Shown: positions 1 to 9,018, numbered from the stretch's first letter. The stretch: DNA of 64,000 nt from Nocardia sp. NBC_01503 (GCF_036327755.1 NZ_CP109596.1:6882001-6946000); one strand, 5' to 3'. Translations and numbers: made by a program. Notes: generated by a model not told the origin, from the sequence alone.

Positions 1-180
1 TGGGATTTCGAGCTCGTCGCACAGGTGCAGGATCATCTGCCGACTGGGTGTGGCGCGTCCGGTTTCGATGAAGCTGAGGTGGCGGGTGGAGGTCTCCGCG
101 CGCCCGGCCAACTCGAGTTGGCTGAGCCGCCGGGTGACTCGCCAGTGCCGCAGCAGATCCCCGGCCGTTTGTGTACGCAT
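1..180 (-). CDS. XRE-family helix-turn-helix regulator, N-terminal fragment
   Basis: The gene starts at the ATG whose first base is 180 and runs off the left edge, so only about 60 N-terminal residues are seen. They form a Cro/C1-type helix-turn-helix: LLRHWR, then RRLSQLELAGRAETSTRHLS, then FIETGRATPS. The recognition-helix pattern (STRHLSFIETGR) is the one found in the large actinobacterial group that carries a MmyB-like ligand-binding domain at the C terminus; that domain would lie outside the window, so this subgroup is inference. It is divergent from the VOC gene at 314, with about 130 bases between the two starts, so it may control that gene. Confidence 0.8.
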   Translation of the reverse strand, partial: MRTQTAGDLLRHWRVTRRLSQLELAGRAETSTRHLSFIETGRATPSRQMILHLCDELEIP

Positions 181-313
181 GCCCCGATCCTACGAATCCC
201 GCTCCCGCGCAACCATTACCCGCGAGGTAATGCGCTCCGATCCACGGGTTCGACCGATGAGTTTCGGCGGCCCGCCCGGTCCCTGTTTCGTGACGACGGA
301 CAGGAGTGGGCGG

Positions 314-655
314 ATGGACATGTACAGCGTCATGTGTGTGAGCGATGCGGCCGAGTCCGCACGCTGGTACGAGGTGTTCTTCGGCCGCGCCGCCGATCAG
401 ATCATGGGTGAGGAGTTCCTGTGGCAGGTCGGTGAGAACGCGTGGATCGTCATCGACGACCGGTATATGCGAGCCGAGCGAGTGGGTGGATCGATGGTCA
501 CCTTCGCCTGGCACGGACTCGACGAGACACTCGCCCGTCTCACCGCGCACGGTATCGAGTACGGCACGATCGAGACGTACGGCAATGGCGTGCGCCATGT
601 CGATGTCCTGGACCCCGACGGCAACAGCCTCTCCCTCGCCGAACCGCCCGCCTGA
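314..655 (+). CDS. VOC-family (glyoxalase/bleomycin-resistance fold) protein
   Basis: A 113-residue protein with one vicinal-oxygen-chelate module. The N-terminal stretch MDMYSVMCVSDAAESARWYE is the typical opening strand and helix (subject, then xxSxxWY), and the C-terminal DPDGNSLSLAEPP matches the usual end of the fold. The ATG at 314 is chosen over upstream starts because GGAG lies about ten bases before it and the VOC fold begins immediately. Members bind a metal and act on or sequester small molecules; the substrate cannot be read from the sequence. It is divergent from the XRE gene at the left edge and convergent with the NmrA-like gene, only 9 bases away. Confidence 0.8.
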   Translation: MDMYSVMCVSDAAESARWYEVFFGRAADQIMGEEFLWQVGENAWIVIDDRYMRAERVGGSMVTFAWHGLDETLARLTAHGIEYGTIETYGNGVRHVDVLDPDGNSLSLAEPPA

Positions 656-664
656 TCGAATGAG

Positions 665-1531
665 TCAGTGCTGCCCGGGGCGATGGATGACGAAGTCGGA
701 CAGGGTGATCGGCGGGTGTCCGCCGTACTGCTGGATGGCGGGGGTGACCTGGTAGAGGTTGGTGCCTTCGGACAGGAGGCGGAAGATCTCCCAGAGTTTG
801 GTGAGGTGTTCGGCCGCATGTGGGCTGCCGTAGAAGTCGATGGCCCAGCGGCGCCAGGTTTCGGGGTCCGTGTCGCGGTAGGTGCGGCCGAGGGTGTGGG
901 CCGCGGCGTCGATGGGTTGGACGTCGCCGGTCAGGAGTAGGACCGGGTCGGATTTGAGGTCGAGGTCGGAGAGCAGGCCCGCGGCTACCCGGGCTACATC
1001 GCTCGCGGCGATCAGCGGGAGTTCGGTCTCGGCGGGACCGAGTGGGAGTTCCAGGGCGGTCGCGTCGGTGGCGGCGATGAGGGCCAGGTTCTCGAAGAAC
1101 ACGGCCGCGCGCAGGTGGATCGCGCCGATATCGGCCCAGTCCAGGATCTGCTCGGCCGCCCAGTGCTGGCGCATGCGCGGGGTGAGGGCTTGCGGCCCGG
1201 CGGCGAGTTGGGAGACCGCGACGACGCGTTCGACTCCTGCTTCGCGGGCACAGACGGCGAAGGCGCCCGCGGCGTCGAGCAGGCCGTCGATCACCGGGTA
1301 GGTGAAGTAGGCGGCGCGTACGCCGTCCATGGCGGCGCGGGTGAAGGCGAGGTCTCTGAGGTCGCCGACGACGACTTTCGCGCCGAGTGCGCGCAAGACC
1401 GTGGCGCGTTCGTCATCGGTGTGTACGACGGCGCGGACCGGAATCCCGCGCCCGAGTAGTTGCGCTGTGAGATGCCGCCCGGTCGATCCTTGACGTCCCC
1501 CGGCGGCACCGGTGACGAGTACCGGCTCCAT
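665..1531 (-). CDS. NmrA-like NAD(P)-binding oxidoreductase
   Basis: About 288 residues, atypical short-chain dehydrogenase fold. The N terminus MEPVLVTGAAGGRQGSTGRH holds a dinucleotide-binding GxxGxxG-like loop directly after the first strand; VVVGDLRD and AVSQLAA are the expected second nucleotide-contact segments. The family includes NmrA, quinone reductase 2-like and triphenylmethane-reductase-like proteins; they lack the classical YxxxK pair, and none is evident here. A GTG 33 bases upstream is in frame but adds residues unlike the family, so the ATG at 1531 is preferred. Its real substrate is unknown. It may be a redox sensor rather than an enzyme. Confidence 0.75.
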   Translation of the reverse strand: MEPVLVTGAAGGRQGSTGRHLTAQLLGRGIPVRAVVHTDDERATVLRALGAKVVVGDLRDLAFTRAAMDGVRAAYFTYPVIDGLLDAAGAFAVCAREAGVERVVAVSQLAAGPQALTPRMRQHWAAEQILDWADIGAIHLRAAVFFENLALIAATDATALELPLGPAETELPLIAASDVARVAAGLLSDLDLKSDPVLLLTGDVQPIDAAAHTLGRTYRDTDPETWRRWAIDFYGSPHAAEHLTKLWEIFRLLSEGTNLYQVTPAIQQYGGHPPITLSDFVIHRPGQH

Positions 1532-1630
1532 AGCTTCACGGTACGGTGCGGGCTGTTGCGGCACATGCGCTTTCGCGGGTACGCGCGGTGCGACGGCACC
1601 GGCCTGAAGGTGACGAACCGATATCCCGGT

Positions 1631-2196
1631 CTACAGGGTGCGGAGCACGCGTGCGGGATTGCCCGCGGCGAACACCTTTTCGGGCAGATCGCGGGTGACG
1701 ACACTGCCCGCGCCGACCACGGTATTCGCGCCGATCCTCACCCCCGGACAGACGATGACACCGCCACCCAGCCAGGCATTGTCACCGATGGTGATGGGGG
1801 CGGCGGTCTCCCAGCGTCGGCGGCGCAGCTCGTGATCCTCCATCGGATGCAATGCGGTCAACAATTGCGCGCGCGGACCGATCGAGACGTCATCGCCGAT
1901 GGTCACCGGCGCGCAATCCATCACGATGGCGTCGTAGTTGAGGAAACTGTTGGCGCCCAGACGAATCAGATGCCCGTAATCGCATTGGAAGCGCGGCATG
2001 ATCCACGAGCCCTCCCCGATCGCGCCGAGCAGATCGGTCAGCAGGGCGTATCGCCGCCGCTCCTCCCCCGCGCCGGTGGCATTGAATTTGTCCAGTAGCC
2101 CTGACAGTGCCGCCGTTCGGCGATCAGCTCCGGGTCGTTGTCGCGATAGAGTTCGCCGCGCAGCATGCGGTCCCTGTGTTCACCCACGCGATCCAT
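1631..2196 (-). pseudogene. Maltose/galactoside O-acetyltransferase, frameshifted
   Basis: Two frames together make one full-length maltose O-acetyltransferase (left-handed parallel beta-helix, hexapeptide repeats). The 5' part (ATG at 2196) reads MDRVGEHRDRMLRGELYRDN and on to RRHCQ; the next base triplet loses register at about 2099-2101. One frame over, the protein continues LLDKFNATGAGEERRRYALL, DLLGAIGEGSWIMPRFQCDY and the repeat domain down to NPARVLRTL. The repeat section keeps the trimeric acetyltransferase signature (IGDNAWLGGGVIVCPGVRIG, AGSVVTRDLP). A single missing base explains everything. Either the gene is recently inactivated or this is a sequencing error; the intact residues on both sides argue for a very recent event. 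It acetylates sugars from acetyl-CoA when intact. Confidence 0.85.
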
Positions 2197-2250
2197 CCTG
2201 CCCAGTCCCGACGGCGGATGCTCGCGGTGTGCTCTGGTATCAACGAAGAC

Positions 2251-3147
2251 GTGAAACTCGGCTTCTCGCTTCCCCAGTACGGTGCGCACGCGGCGCAGGG
2301 CGCTCGGATCGCGCGGTACGCCACGGCGGTCGAACAGGCGGGGGCGCAGAGTCTGTGGGTCGGGGAACGGCTCATCGCGGCCACCGATCCGAGCGTCGGA
2401 TACGGCGGTAAGGACACCATTCCGGACGAGTTCAATGCGATTCTCGATCCGTTCCTGGTGCTGGGTATCGCGGCGGCGGCGACCGAGCGGGTCACCCTGG
2501 GCACCAATGTGCTCATCGCTCCACTGCATCGGCCCGCGCACTTGGCACGCTCACTCACCACCCTCGATGTGGTCAGTGGCGGGCGGTTGCTGCCCGGGTT
2601 CGGAATCGGCTGGTCACCTGAGGAGTACGCGGCGGCGGGCGTTCCCTTCACCCACCGCGGAGCCCGGCTCGATGAGACTCTCGATGCGCTGGAGGCCATC
2701 TGGACCACTGACCCGGCCGGATACGAGGGGCGCTTCGTATCGGTACCACGGCATCGCAGCGAACTGCGGACGGTTCAGCGGCCACGACCGCCGATCTATC
2801 TGGGCGCGTTCCAACCGGCCGGACTGGCACGGATCGGACAGCGCGCGGACGGCTGGCTGCCCGTGGTCCCCGTCCCGGGACCGCCCGACTGGGGTGAGCA
2901 GTTGCTGAAGCTGCGCGGAGTCATCGATCAGGCGGCCGAGGCGGCGGGTCGCGATCCCGGGAGTATCGGGACCGTACTGCGCGCCAATGTCGCCGCGGGC
3001 ACCGATTTGGAGCTGGTCGCCCGGACCATCGAAACCGTGGTCGCCGACACCGGATTCGATGAGGTCTTCGTGGATCTCATGTATGTGACAGACTCGGTCG
3101 ACGCCGCGCTCGATGCCGCGGGATTCCTGCTCGACCGATTGCACTGA
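2251..3147 (+). CDS. LLM-class (luciferase-like, F420-dependent type) oxidoreductase
   Basis: A 298-residue luciferase-like monooxygenase-fold protein of the TIGR03619 type common in mycobacteria and nocardiae, where most members use F420. Seen: the opening KLGFSLPQYG, the SLWVGERL segment, VTLGTNVLIAPLHRP, SGGRLLPGFGIGWSPEE, and a C-terminal RADGWLPV. The GTG at 2251 is chosen because KLGFSLPQ is the standard start; an in-frame ATG at 2218 would add 11 unrelated residues. It is divergent from the broken acetyltransferase (54 bases) and is followed 14 bases later by the DUF1801 gene, so those two are probably co-transcribed. Cofactor choice (F420 rather than FMN) is inferred from the family only. 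Confidence 0.85.
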   Translation: MKLGFSLPQYGAHAAQGARIARYATAVEQAGAQSLWVGERLIAATDPSVGYGGKDTIPDEFNAILDPFLVLGIAAAATERVTLGTNVLIAPLHRPAHLARSLTTLDVVSGGRLLPGFGIGWSPEEYAAAGVPFTHRGARLDETLDALEAIWTTDPAGYEGRFVSVPRHRSELRTVQRPRPPIYLGAFQPAGLARIGQRADGWLPVVPVPGPPDWGEQLLKLRGVIDQAAEAAGRDPGSIGTVLRANVAAGTDLELVARTIETVVADTGFDEVFVDLMYVTDSVDAALDAAGFLLDRLH

Positions 3148-3161
3148 CAACGGAGGTGGGC

Positions 3162-3512
3162 ATGGCCGCTTCGACCGTCGACGAATACCTCGCGGGCTTC
3201 CCCGCCGAGGTCCGGCAGGTGCTCGAACGGGTGCGCGAGACCATGCACGGCGCACTCCCGGAGTGGACCGAGGACATCAGCTATGAGGTGCCGACCATGC
3301 GGGTCGGGGGTAAGCCGGTCGTCTACTTCGCCGGGTGGAAGAAGCACATCAGCGTGTATCCGGTGCCCTCGGGCGATGCCGAATACACGCGGGCCATCGC
3401 CGAATATCAGGCGGGCAAGGGCACATTGAAGTTCCCGCTGAACAAGCCGATTCCCTATGAGTTGATCGCCAGGACCGCCGCGCTGCTGGCCGAGCAGCGC
3501 GGCGGGCACTGA
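3162..3512 (+). CDS. DUF1801-family (YdhG/iron-chaperone-like) protein
   Basis: A 116-residue cytosolic protein with the DUF1801 pattern: N-terminal VDEYLAGFPAEVRQVLERVR, a central SYEVPTMRVGGKPVVYFAGW, and KKHISVYPVP followed by GKGTLKFPLNKPIP. This fold resembles frataxin-like and YdhG proteins; an iron-related role has been proposed for Bacillus relatives, but it is not established here. The ATG at 3162 has a strong GGAGG six bases upstream; an in-frame GTG at 3156 overlaps that site and is rejected. It sits 14 bases after the LLM oxidoreductase and ends 9 bases before the convergent membrane-protein gene. Confidence 0.85.
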   Translation: MAASTVDEYLAGFPAEVRQVLERVRETMHGALPEWTEDISYEVPTMRVGGKPVVYFAGWKKHISVYPVPSGDAEYTRAIAEYQAGKGTLKFPLNKPIPYELIARTAALLAEQRGGH

Positions 3513-3521
3513 ACCCGGGGG

Positions 3522-5480
3522 CTAATGCGCGCGGGCGCGGGACAGGTTCCAGCCCTGCCAGCTGTCATGCCGCGGGCCCAGATCGAGCGAGGTGCGGATC
3601 CGCTCACGCTCGAGCGCCGGTAACCGGTCCAGGGCGGGCAGGATATCGGCGGACAGACCACTCAGATAGTCGCGGTCCAGGGATTTACCCGACTGCCAGC
3701 GATCGATATTGCGGTCGGCGACAAGACCTTCCGGATTCACCACCGCCAGCACCAGCAGGGTGACCGCGGCCGCGCCGATCGCCGCGCGCGGCACCCACTC
3801 GCGGCGCAATCGCACCAGACTGGCCAGCACCAGCAGATACACCAGCGCGATCCACAGTTCGAACACCTCCACCAGTACGCGCAGCACCGTGAATCCGTAC
3901 GCCTGCTGATAGGTCCACATGCGCTGCACCGCCGAAGCCACGATCACCAGCGTCAGCGCGCTCACCGCGGCCACGGCCACCCGCAACCACAGTCGATCCT
4001 TCGCCTCCCGCTGCGCCGCCCACCGCTGCACCACCGCGATCACCACCAGCGCCAGCATGCTCACCATCGACAACTGCCAGAAGCCACTGCGCGCGTACTC
4101 CGCGTAGGTGAGATCGGCGGTGCGCTGGACATAGCCGTCACCACCGAACAACACCGCCAACTGGGTGCCCAGGAAGATCGCGAACAATACGGTCAGCGCA
4201 CCCATCGGCAGCCCCCACTCGGCCCGCGACAACCGCCGAACCCCTGGTGCGCCAGTCGATTCCGACCCAGAAATGACCTGATCGAGCAGTTCACCCACCA
4301 CCGAATCCGACTCTACGGCCGCAGGAGGCGGCCCGGCCAGCACGTACAGCGCCCCCGCCACTCCGAGACCGGCCACCACGAACACGAATCCCCACCAGAA
4401 CAGATCCCGCCCCCGCATCGACGGCACCACATCCTGAACCAGCCGCGCGAATACCGCATCGGCTCCCGTCAACAGCGGCACGAACACCAACAGCAGCCCC
4501 GCGGTGGCCAGCACCGACCATCCGACCCGCCGACTCGCCGAACCCCGCGCGGACTCGGCATGCCCGGCCCACCGATACAGCCACGGCAGCGAGGTCACCG
4601 CACCGAACGGCACCGAGATCGCATCGAAGAACAGCCCGTACGCGGACCTGCGCCCCACGATCGCCAAGGACCCCGCAATCGCGGCGGCCAACAGGCACAG
4701 CACGAACAGCCAGGACGCCGCCCGGAAGGTCCCCACCGCCACCAAGGCCAGCGCCAACACCGCCCACCAGTGCCGGGAGAACCGGGCCACGAACGATGAG
4801 AAGCGTTCCAGCACGGTGTGACTCGCGCCGTCGCCGGGGTCGTCCGAATGGGCGTCCCCGACCGACTCGGACGAATCCGCATCTGCTGCCGGCCCACTGT
4901 CCTCGGTGACGACATCGCCCCGGCGGCGCGCGGCACGATCCACCGCATAGACCGCACTCCCGGACGCCAGGGCCGCGAGCGACCATCCGACCCCGGGCCG
5001 ATCCAGCGGAACGAACACCGCCGCCGCCAGTCCCGCCACCGCGATCGCGGTGAAGGCGCCGCGCGGCATGGGAATCAGCGCCGACCGCGGCGGTACGCGA
5101 ACCGGCGGAGCACTCCTCGGATACGCCTGACTTGCGGGCGGTTCACCGGCAGGCAGCCCGCCGACGCCACCGAGAAGCACTCCTATTCCGCCTGATCCCC
5201 CCGCACCGGCGCCCACCCGCGCGGGCCGGACCGCTGCGGCGGGATCCCATCCCGGCACGGGGATTGCCATCCCCTGGGCCGTCGGTGAAGGCGCGTTCGG
5301 GGCGGGAAAGGTATTCGCCGCGCTCGGCGCGGCCGCTTCCCCCATTGCTCCCGCGACCGCAATCGGCTCTGCGGCGGGCAGCTCCGCACTCACGATCGGG
5401 GTATCCGGGTCCCGCGACTCGCGGGTCGCCGGATCCTGCGGCGCGGGTTCGGGATTGCCGGGGTTCGGTATGTCGGACAT
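3522..5480 (-). CDS. DUF4153/DUF4173-type polytopic membrane protein
   Basis: A 652-residue protein. The first ~120 residues are a disordered Pro/Ala/Glu-rich cytosolic tail with several short glycine runs. The remainder contains around a dozen hydrophobic segments, for example FTAIAVAGLAAAVFVPL, VLALALVAVGTFRAASWLFV, VLATAGLLLVFVPLLTGADA and ALTLVIVASAVQRMWTYQQA. The motif pattern (GADAVF, WxxTYQQAYG, NIDRWQSGKSLDRDYLSGLS) fits the DUF4173/DUF4153 family, whose function is unknown. The ATG at 5480 has GGAGG nine bases upstream. It lies 117 bases downstream of the histidine kinase on the same strand, so it may be a target or partner of that two-component system. Confidence 0.8.
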   Translation of the reverse strand: MSDIPNPGNPEPAPQDPATRESRDPDTPIVSAELPAAEPIAVAGAMGEAAAPSAANTFPAPNAPSPTAQGMAIPVPGWDPAAAVRPARVGAGAGGSGGIGVLLGGVGGLPAGEPPASQAYPRSAPPVRVPPRSALIPMPRGAFTAIAVAGLAAAVFVPLDRPGVGWSLAALASGSAVYAVDRAARRRGDVVTEDSGPAADADSSESVGDAHSDDPGDGASHTVLERFSSFVARFSRHWWAVLALALVAVGTFRAASWLFVLCLLAAAIAGSLAIVGRRSAYGLFFDAISVPFGAVTSLPWLYRWAGHAESARGSASRRVGWSVLATAGLLLVFVPLLTGADAVFARLVQDVVPSMRGRDLFWWGFVFVVAGLGVAGALYVLAGPPPAAVESDSVVGELLDQVISGSESTGAPGVRRLSRAEWGLPMGALTVLFAIFLGTQLAVLFGGDGYVQRTADLTYAEYARSGFWQLSMVSMLALVVIAVVQRWAAQREAKDRLWLRVAVAAVSALTLVIVASAVQRMWTYQQAYGFTVLRVLVEVFELWIALVYLLVLASLVRLRREWVPRAAIGAAAVTLLVLAVVNPEGLVADRNIDRWQSGKSLDRDYLSGLSADILPALDRLPALERERIRTSLDLGPRHDSWQGWNLSRARAH

Positions 5481-5597
5481 GCGATGCCTCCGATGGGCGT
5501 GCGGGACCGTCCCGAGTCGCGTGCTGCGATCGGGCGGATTGCGAAATGGGTTACCGGGGAAAAGAATTCGGGCCGGGACCGAGAATCGGCGCGCCGG

Positions 5598-6659
5598 TCA
5601 GGGGTTGGGCAGGGTGAGGCGGATGCGGGAGCCGGGGGCCGCGACGGCGATGGTGCCGCCGTGCAGGTCGACTATCCAGCGGGCGATGGCCAGACCCAGG
5701 CCGGTGCCACCACCATCGGGGCGACCGCCCCGGGTGAAGCGTTCGAAGGCGCGGGCGCGGTCGGCGGGCGGGATACCCGGACCCTCGTCCTCGACTTCGA
5801 TGACGGTGTGATCGCGCAGCGGATGCGCGGTGAGGCGCACCTCGCCCCGGGCCGGACCGTGCCGGGTGGCGTTATCGCACAGGTTGAGCAGCACCTGGTG
5901 CAGGCGGGCGCGGTCGGCGTACACGGTCGAGCCGGGGGTGGTGGTGATGGTGAACCGGACGGGCCGGTCCACCGCGGCGGCCATGACCTCGGCTTCGGCG
6001 ACGACCTCTTTCAGCAGCGATTCCAGCGGCAGCACTTCCCGGTCCAGGGCGACCGCGCCCGCTTCGACGCTGGACAGTGCCAGGAGTTCGGTGACCAGCA
6101 GGCTCAAGCGTTCGGTCTGGGCGAGCGCGGTGCGCAGGGTCGCCGGATCGGGTTCGGCCACCCCGTCGACGAGGTTCTCCAGCACCACCCCCAAAGCCGT
6201 GATGGGAGTACGCAATTCGTGTGACACATTGGCGATGAAATCGCGGCGCTGCTGATCGGCCGCACCCAGGTCCGCGGCCATCTGGTTGAACGCCTCCGCC
6301 AACTGCCCCACCTCGTCGCGGGAGGTGGCGCGCACCCGCCGCGAATAATCGCCCTGCGCCATACGTTGGGCGGCGGCGGTCATCTGCCGCAACGGCAGGG
6401 TCATCCCATGCGCCAGCCCCTGCGACAGCACCAATGCCAGCAGCATGGCCGCGATCGTGGTGCGCGGCGGTAGCCAGCCGATTTTCAGCGCGAAGAACCC
6501 GAACGCCACCGCACCCGAAGCCACCATCACAATCGCGAGTTTCAGCTTGATCGACCGCATCCGATCCAGTGGCCGTGGCAGCCACGCCGACAACCGATCG
6601 GCCGCCGCCCGCACCGCCGCCCGATCGACCGCCGCCAGCACCGACTTCACCCCGCTCAT
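5598..6659 (-). CDS. HAMP-domain sensor histidine kinase
   Basis: A 353-residue kinase. Two membrane segments (about residues 39-60 and 67-86) are joined by only a few residues, so there is no extracellular sensor domain. A HAMP linker follows (TLPLRQMTAAAQRMAQGDYS), then the H box VSHELRTPI with His147 as phospho-acceptor, the N box LCDNATRHG, G1 DEGPGIP and G2 GTGLGLAIARW. The start ATG at 6659 overlaps the TGA of the upstream response regulator (ATGA), so the two are translated together. Short-looped kinases of this kind often sense membrane state or an accessory membrane protein; the DUF4153 protein downstream is a candidate. That pairing is inference. Confidence 0.92.
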   Translation of the reverse strand: MSGVKSVLAAVDRAAVRAAADRLSAWLPRPLDRMRSIKLKLAIVMVASGAVAFGFFALKIGWLPPRTTIAAMLLALVLSQGLAHGMTLPLRQMTAAAQRMAQGDYSRRVRATSRDEVGQLAEAFNQMAADLGAADQQRRDFIANVSHELRTPITALGVVLENLVDGVAEPDPATLRTALAQTERLSLLVTELLALSSVEAGAVALDREVLPLESLLKEVVAEAEVMAAAVDRPVRFTITTTPGSTVYADRARLHQVLLNLCDNATRHGPARGEVRLTAHPLRDHTVIEVEDEGPGIPPADRARAFERFTRGGRPDGGGTGLGLAIARWIVDLHGGTIAVAAPGSRIRLTLPNP

Positions 6660-7345
6660 CGCGCCTCCAAGGCGTAGCCGACGCCATGCACGGTGCGGAT
6701 CAGGTCCGCGCCGAGTTTGCGGCGCAGGGCCTTGATATGGCTGTCCACGGCGCGCGTGCCCGACGCGTCGGGCCAACCCCAGATCTCCGAGAGCAGGCGA
6801 TCGCGGGCCAGCACGGCGCGGGGGCGGCGGGCCAGATGTACCAGGAGTTCGAATTCCAGTGGGGTGAGCTGGGTTTCGGTCTCGGCCCGCCACACTCGGC
6901 GCTGATCGATATCGATACGCAGATCACCGACGACAATGGTCGCCCCGGGAGTGGCGGTGCGTTCGACCCGGCGCAGCAGCGCATGAATTCGCGCGGTGAG
7001 CACGCGTAGCGAGAACGGCTTGGTCAGATAGTCGTCCGCGCCCACCCCCAATCCGATCAGCACATCGGTCTCATCGGTGCGCGCGGTGAGCATGAGCACC
7101 GGTACGGGCCGCCGCGCCTGAATCCGACGGCACACCTCCAAGCCGTCGAAACCCGGCAGCATCACATCCAGCACCACCAGATCCGGCAGCCATGCTTCGG
7201 CGGCGCTCACCGCGGCGGGCCCGTCATGCGCCAGATCCACGGTGAACCCTTCCGCACGCAGGCGGACGGCAATCGATTCGGCAATGGTCGGTTCGTCCTC
7301 GACCACGAGAATCCGCCGCGCACTGCCCTGCTGGCTCAATTCCAT
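6656..7345 (-). CDS. OmpR/PhoB-family response regulator
   Basis: A 229-residue regulator. The receiver domain has the acidic pocket (VVEDEP), phospho-acceptor Asp60 in VVLDVMLPG and the conserved Lys109 in DDYLTKPF. The winged-helix DNA-binding domain follows, with LTPLEFELLVHLARRPRAVL, RDRLLSEIWG, RAVDSHIKALRRKLG and the final IRTVHGVGYALE, all diagnostic of the OmpR class. It is the first gene of the operon with the histidine kinase, overlapping it by 4 bases. A 260-base intergenic region upstream separates it from the divergent membrane gene at 7606 and should hold its promoter. Confidence 0.93.
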   Translation of the reverse strand: MELSQQGSARRILVVEDEPTIAESIAVRLRAEGFTVDLAHDGPAAVSAAEAWLPDLVVLDVMLPGFDGLEVCRRIQARRPVPVLMLTARTDETDVLIGLGVGADDYLTKPFSLRVLTARIHALLRRVERTATPGATIVVGDLRIDIDQRRVWRAETETQLTPLEFELLVHLARRPRAVLARDRLLSEIWGWPDASGTRAVDSHIKALRRKLGADLIRTVHGVGYALEAR

Positions 7346-7605
7346 GCAGGTGACATTAGGCAGTCCGAGTGGAGATGGTTCGCGCCGCTTGTGAAGATCC
7401 TGTGCAGACCCCGCTCACGCCACCTGATCTCCCCGCGTCGACCGGGGCCGTGAACCCGCGCTCCCACGGCACGACCCCGGGCACGGCATGACCGGTGTGG
7501 ACGCCTCCGAGAGCGTGGGCGAATCCGAGGCGATGGCATCGGGCCGGAACCGATCGGGGCCGGGCTGCGGAGCGCAGTGGTTACGACCGGCCGTAGTATG
7601 ACCGG

Positions 7606-8157
7606 GTGCAATCACCGACGGATCACACCGCGCGCCTGCGCGGCGCTGCCGTCGGGGCCGCGTCGGGGGCCGTGGCGATCTTCGCGCACGGGCTCGGCGG
7701 GGGTAATGCGGCACCGGACGGATCCGCGCTGATGCTGCTGTTCGCGGCGTGTGCGGTGACCGGGGTGGTGGTCGCCTCGGTGCGGCCGCGCTACGGGCTG
7801 GCCTCGGTGATGGGGATGCTGGCGGCCGGGCAGGGCATCGGGCATATCGCACTGTCCATGTCACCGGAGCATCATCATCACGCGGCGTCGCCGACCATGC
7901 CGGTGGCGCATCTGATCGCTATTCCGTTCGGGGCGTTGATTATTCGCGCGGCCGAAGTGGGGATGCGGCGCGCGATCACCAGCGTGCGACGATTCATTGT
8001 CGCGCTGGGGATCACGCCGGTTCCGACGGAGCGGCCCGAGCGAACCACCTCGGTCGATGAGCGGGCGGCGGTGCGACTGCTGCTGGTGAGTCCCGGAATC
8101 GGGCGCCGTGGGCCACCGGCCACCATGGATATTTCCGCTCACCTCGTCCCGGCGTAG
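7606..8157 (+). CDS. Small membrane protein next to copper-chaperone genes
   Basis: A 183-residue protein with about four hydrophobic segments: AAVGAASGAVAIFAHGLGGG, LMLLFAACAVTGVVVASVRP, LASVMGMLAAGQGIGHIALS and VAHLIAIPFGALIIRAAEVG. Between the third and fourth is a His cluster (SPEHHHHAAS, then MPVAHL) that could bind metal. The start is GTG at 7606; a nearby ATG at 7598 is out of frame. Proteins of this shape often accompany YcnI/PCuAC-type copper genes in actinomycetes, and a PCuAC gene follows at 8458. A role in copper handling is therefore likely but inferred from context. Confidence 0.65.
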   Translation: MQSPTDHTARLRGAAVGAASGAVAIFAHGLGGGNAAPDGSALMLLFAACAVTGVVVASVRPRYGLASVMGMLAAGQGIGHIALSMSPEHHHHAASPTMPVAHLIAIPFGALIIRAAEVGMRRAITSVRRFIVALGITPVPTERPERTTSVDERAAVRLLLVSPGIGRRGPPATMDISAHLVPA

Positions 8158-8457
8158 CCGCAGGCGTTCATCGCCGCGCGCCCTGGCATTTCGCGCGCTC
8201 AGAGGTAGTCACGAAGCACATCGTCGCTGTACAGGCGTTCACCGCGTACGGCCCACTCGTACCGCTTTTCGTCATTTCGGGTGCGGTACGGACGGCGTTT
8301 CCTGACGGACCGGCCGCGCCATGCACACCAGACTCCGCGGTGCGGACCGTCTCAGGTAGTCGCGACAGCTGGCTCGCCGAGCGTGCGTGTCCTGCGCGCG
8401 CGTGCCGTCGCTTCGGGTCGAGGTCCCATCGTCTTCCCTCATCGATCGGAGTTCTTG
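8158..8457. other. Intergenic region before the PCuAC gene
   Basis: No convincing gene here. Open frames run through it on both strands but have no family resemblance. A short sequence TCAGAGGTAGTCACGA near 8199 has a near copy TCAGGTAGTCGCGA near 8351, which could be a repeated regulatory site. The ribosome-binding site of the next gene (GGAG, 8448-8451) lies at its right end. Confidence 0.4.
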
Positions 8458-9018
8458 GTGTCCGTATCTTTCGCAGGCCGCGCGCCGCGTCGTGCCCGCC
8501 GCCTCACCGCCATTGCCGCACTGTCGGCGCTGGCTGTCTTCCCCGTGGCCTGTTCGTCCGATTCCGGGTCGAGTGCGACCTCGGGTAAGGCCGCCGATCA
8601 GGTGTCCATGAACGATCAGTGGATCAAGGCCGCCGACAGTGGCATGTCCGCGGCGTTCGGGACGCTCAGCAATGCGGGCGATCAGCCCGTGCAGTTGGTG
8701 GCCGCCTCCAGTCCGGCCTCGGCGCGGGTGGAGATCCACGAGGTCGTCGCCGATGCCGCCGGGGGCGATAAGACCATGCGCCCCAAGGAGGGCGGGCTCA
8801 CCATTCCCGCGCACGGGTCCTGGACCCTGAAACCGGGCGGCGAGCACCTGATGTTCATGGATTTGCGCCAGCCGCTGCGCACCGGCTCGGAGACCCCCAT
8901 CACCCTGGTCTTCTCCGACGGCTCCAGCACCACCGTCACCGCGCAGGTGCGTGACTTCGCCGGCGGTAAGGAGAATTACGCGCCCAGCACCGGCGACAAT
9001 GCCGCGCACGGTGGCTGA
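8458..9018 (+). CDS. PCuAC-family copper chaperone, exported lipoprotein
   Basis: A 186-residue protein with an N-terminal signal (RRARRLTAIAALSALAVF) ending in PVAC followed by SSDSGSS, a lipoprotein-type cleavage site with an unusual Pro at -3. The mature part has the PCuAC/DUF461 fold: AAFGTLSNAGDQPVQLV, ARVEIHEVV, TMRPKEGGLTIPAHGSW and KPGGEHLMFMDLRQPL. The family's His/Met copper ligands are matched by the EIHEV, DKTMRP and HLMFM segments. It is expected to carry Cu(I) outside the membrane. GTG at 8458 is chosen because GGAG lies six bases upstream and a signal peptide begins there. Its 3' end overlaps the peroxidase gene start by 20 bases. Confidence 0.85.
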   Translation: MSVSFAGRAPRRARRLTAIAALSALAVFPVACSSDSGSSATSGKAADQVSMNDQWIKAADSGMSAAFGTLSNAGDQPVQLVAASSPASARVEIHEVVADAAGGDKTMRPKEGGLTIPAHGSWTLKPGGEHLMFMDLRQPLRTGSETPITLVFSDGSSTTVTAQVRDFAGGKENYAPSTGDNAAHGG

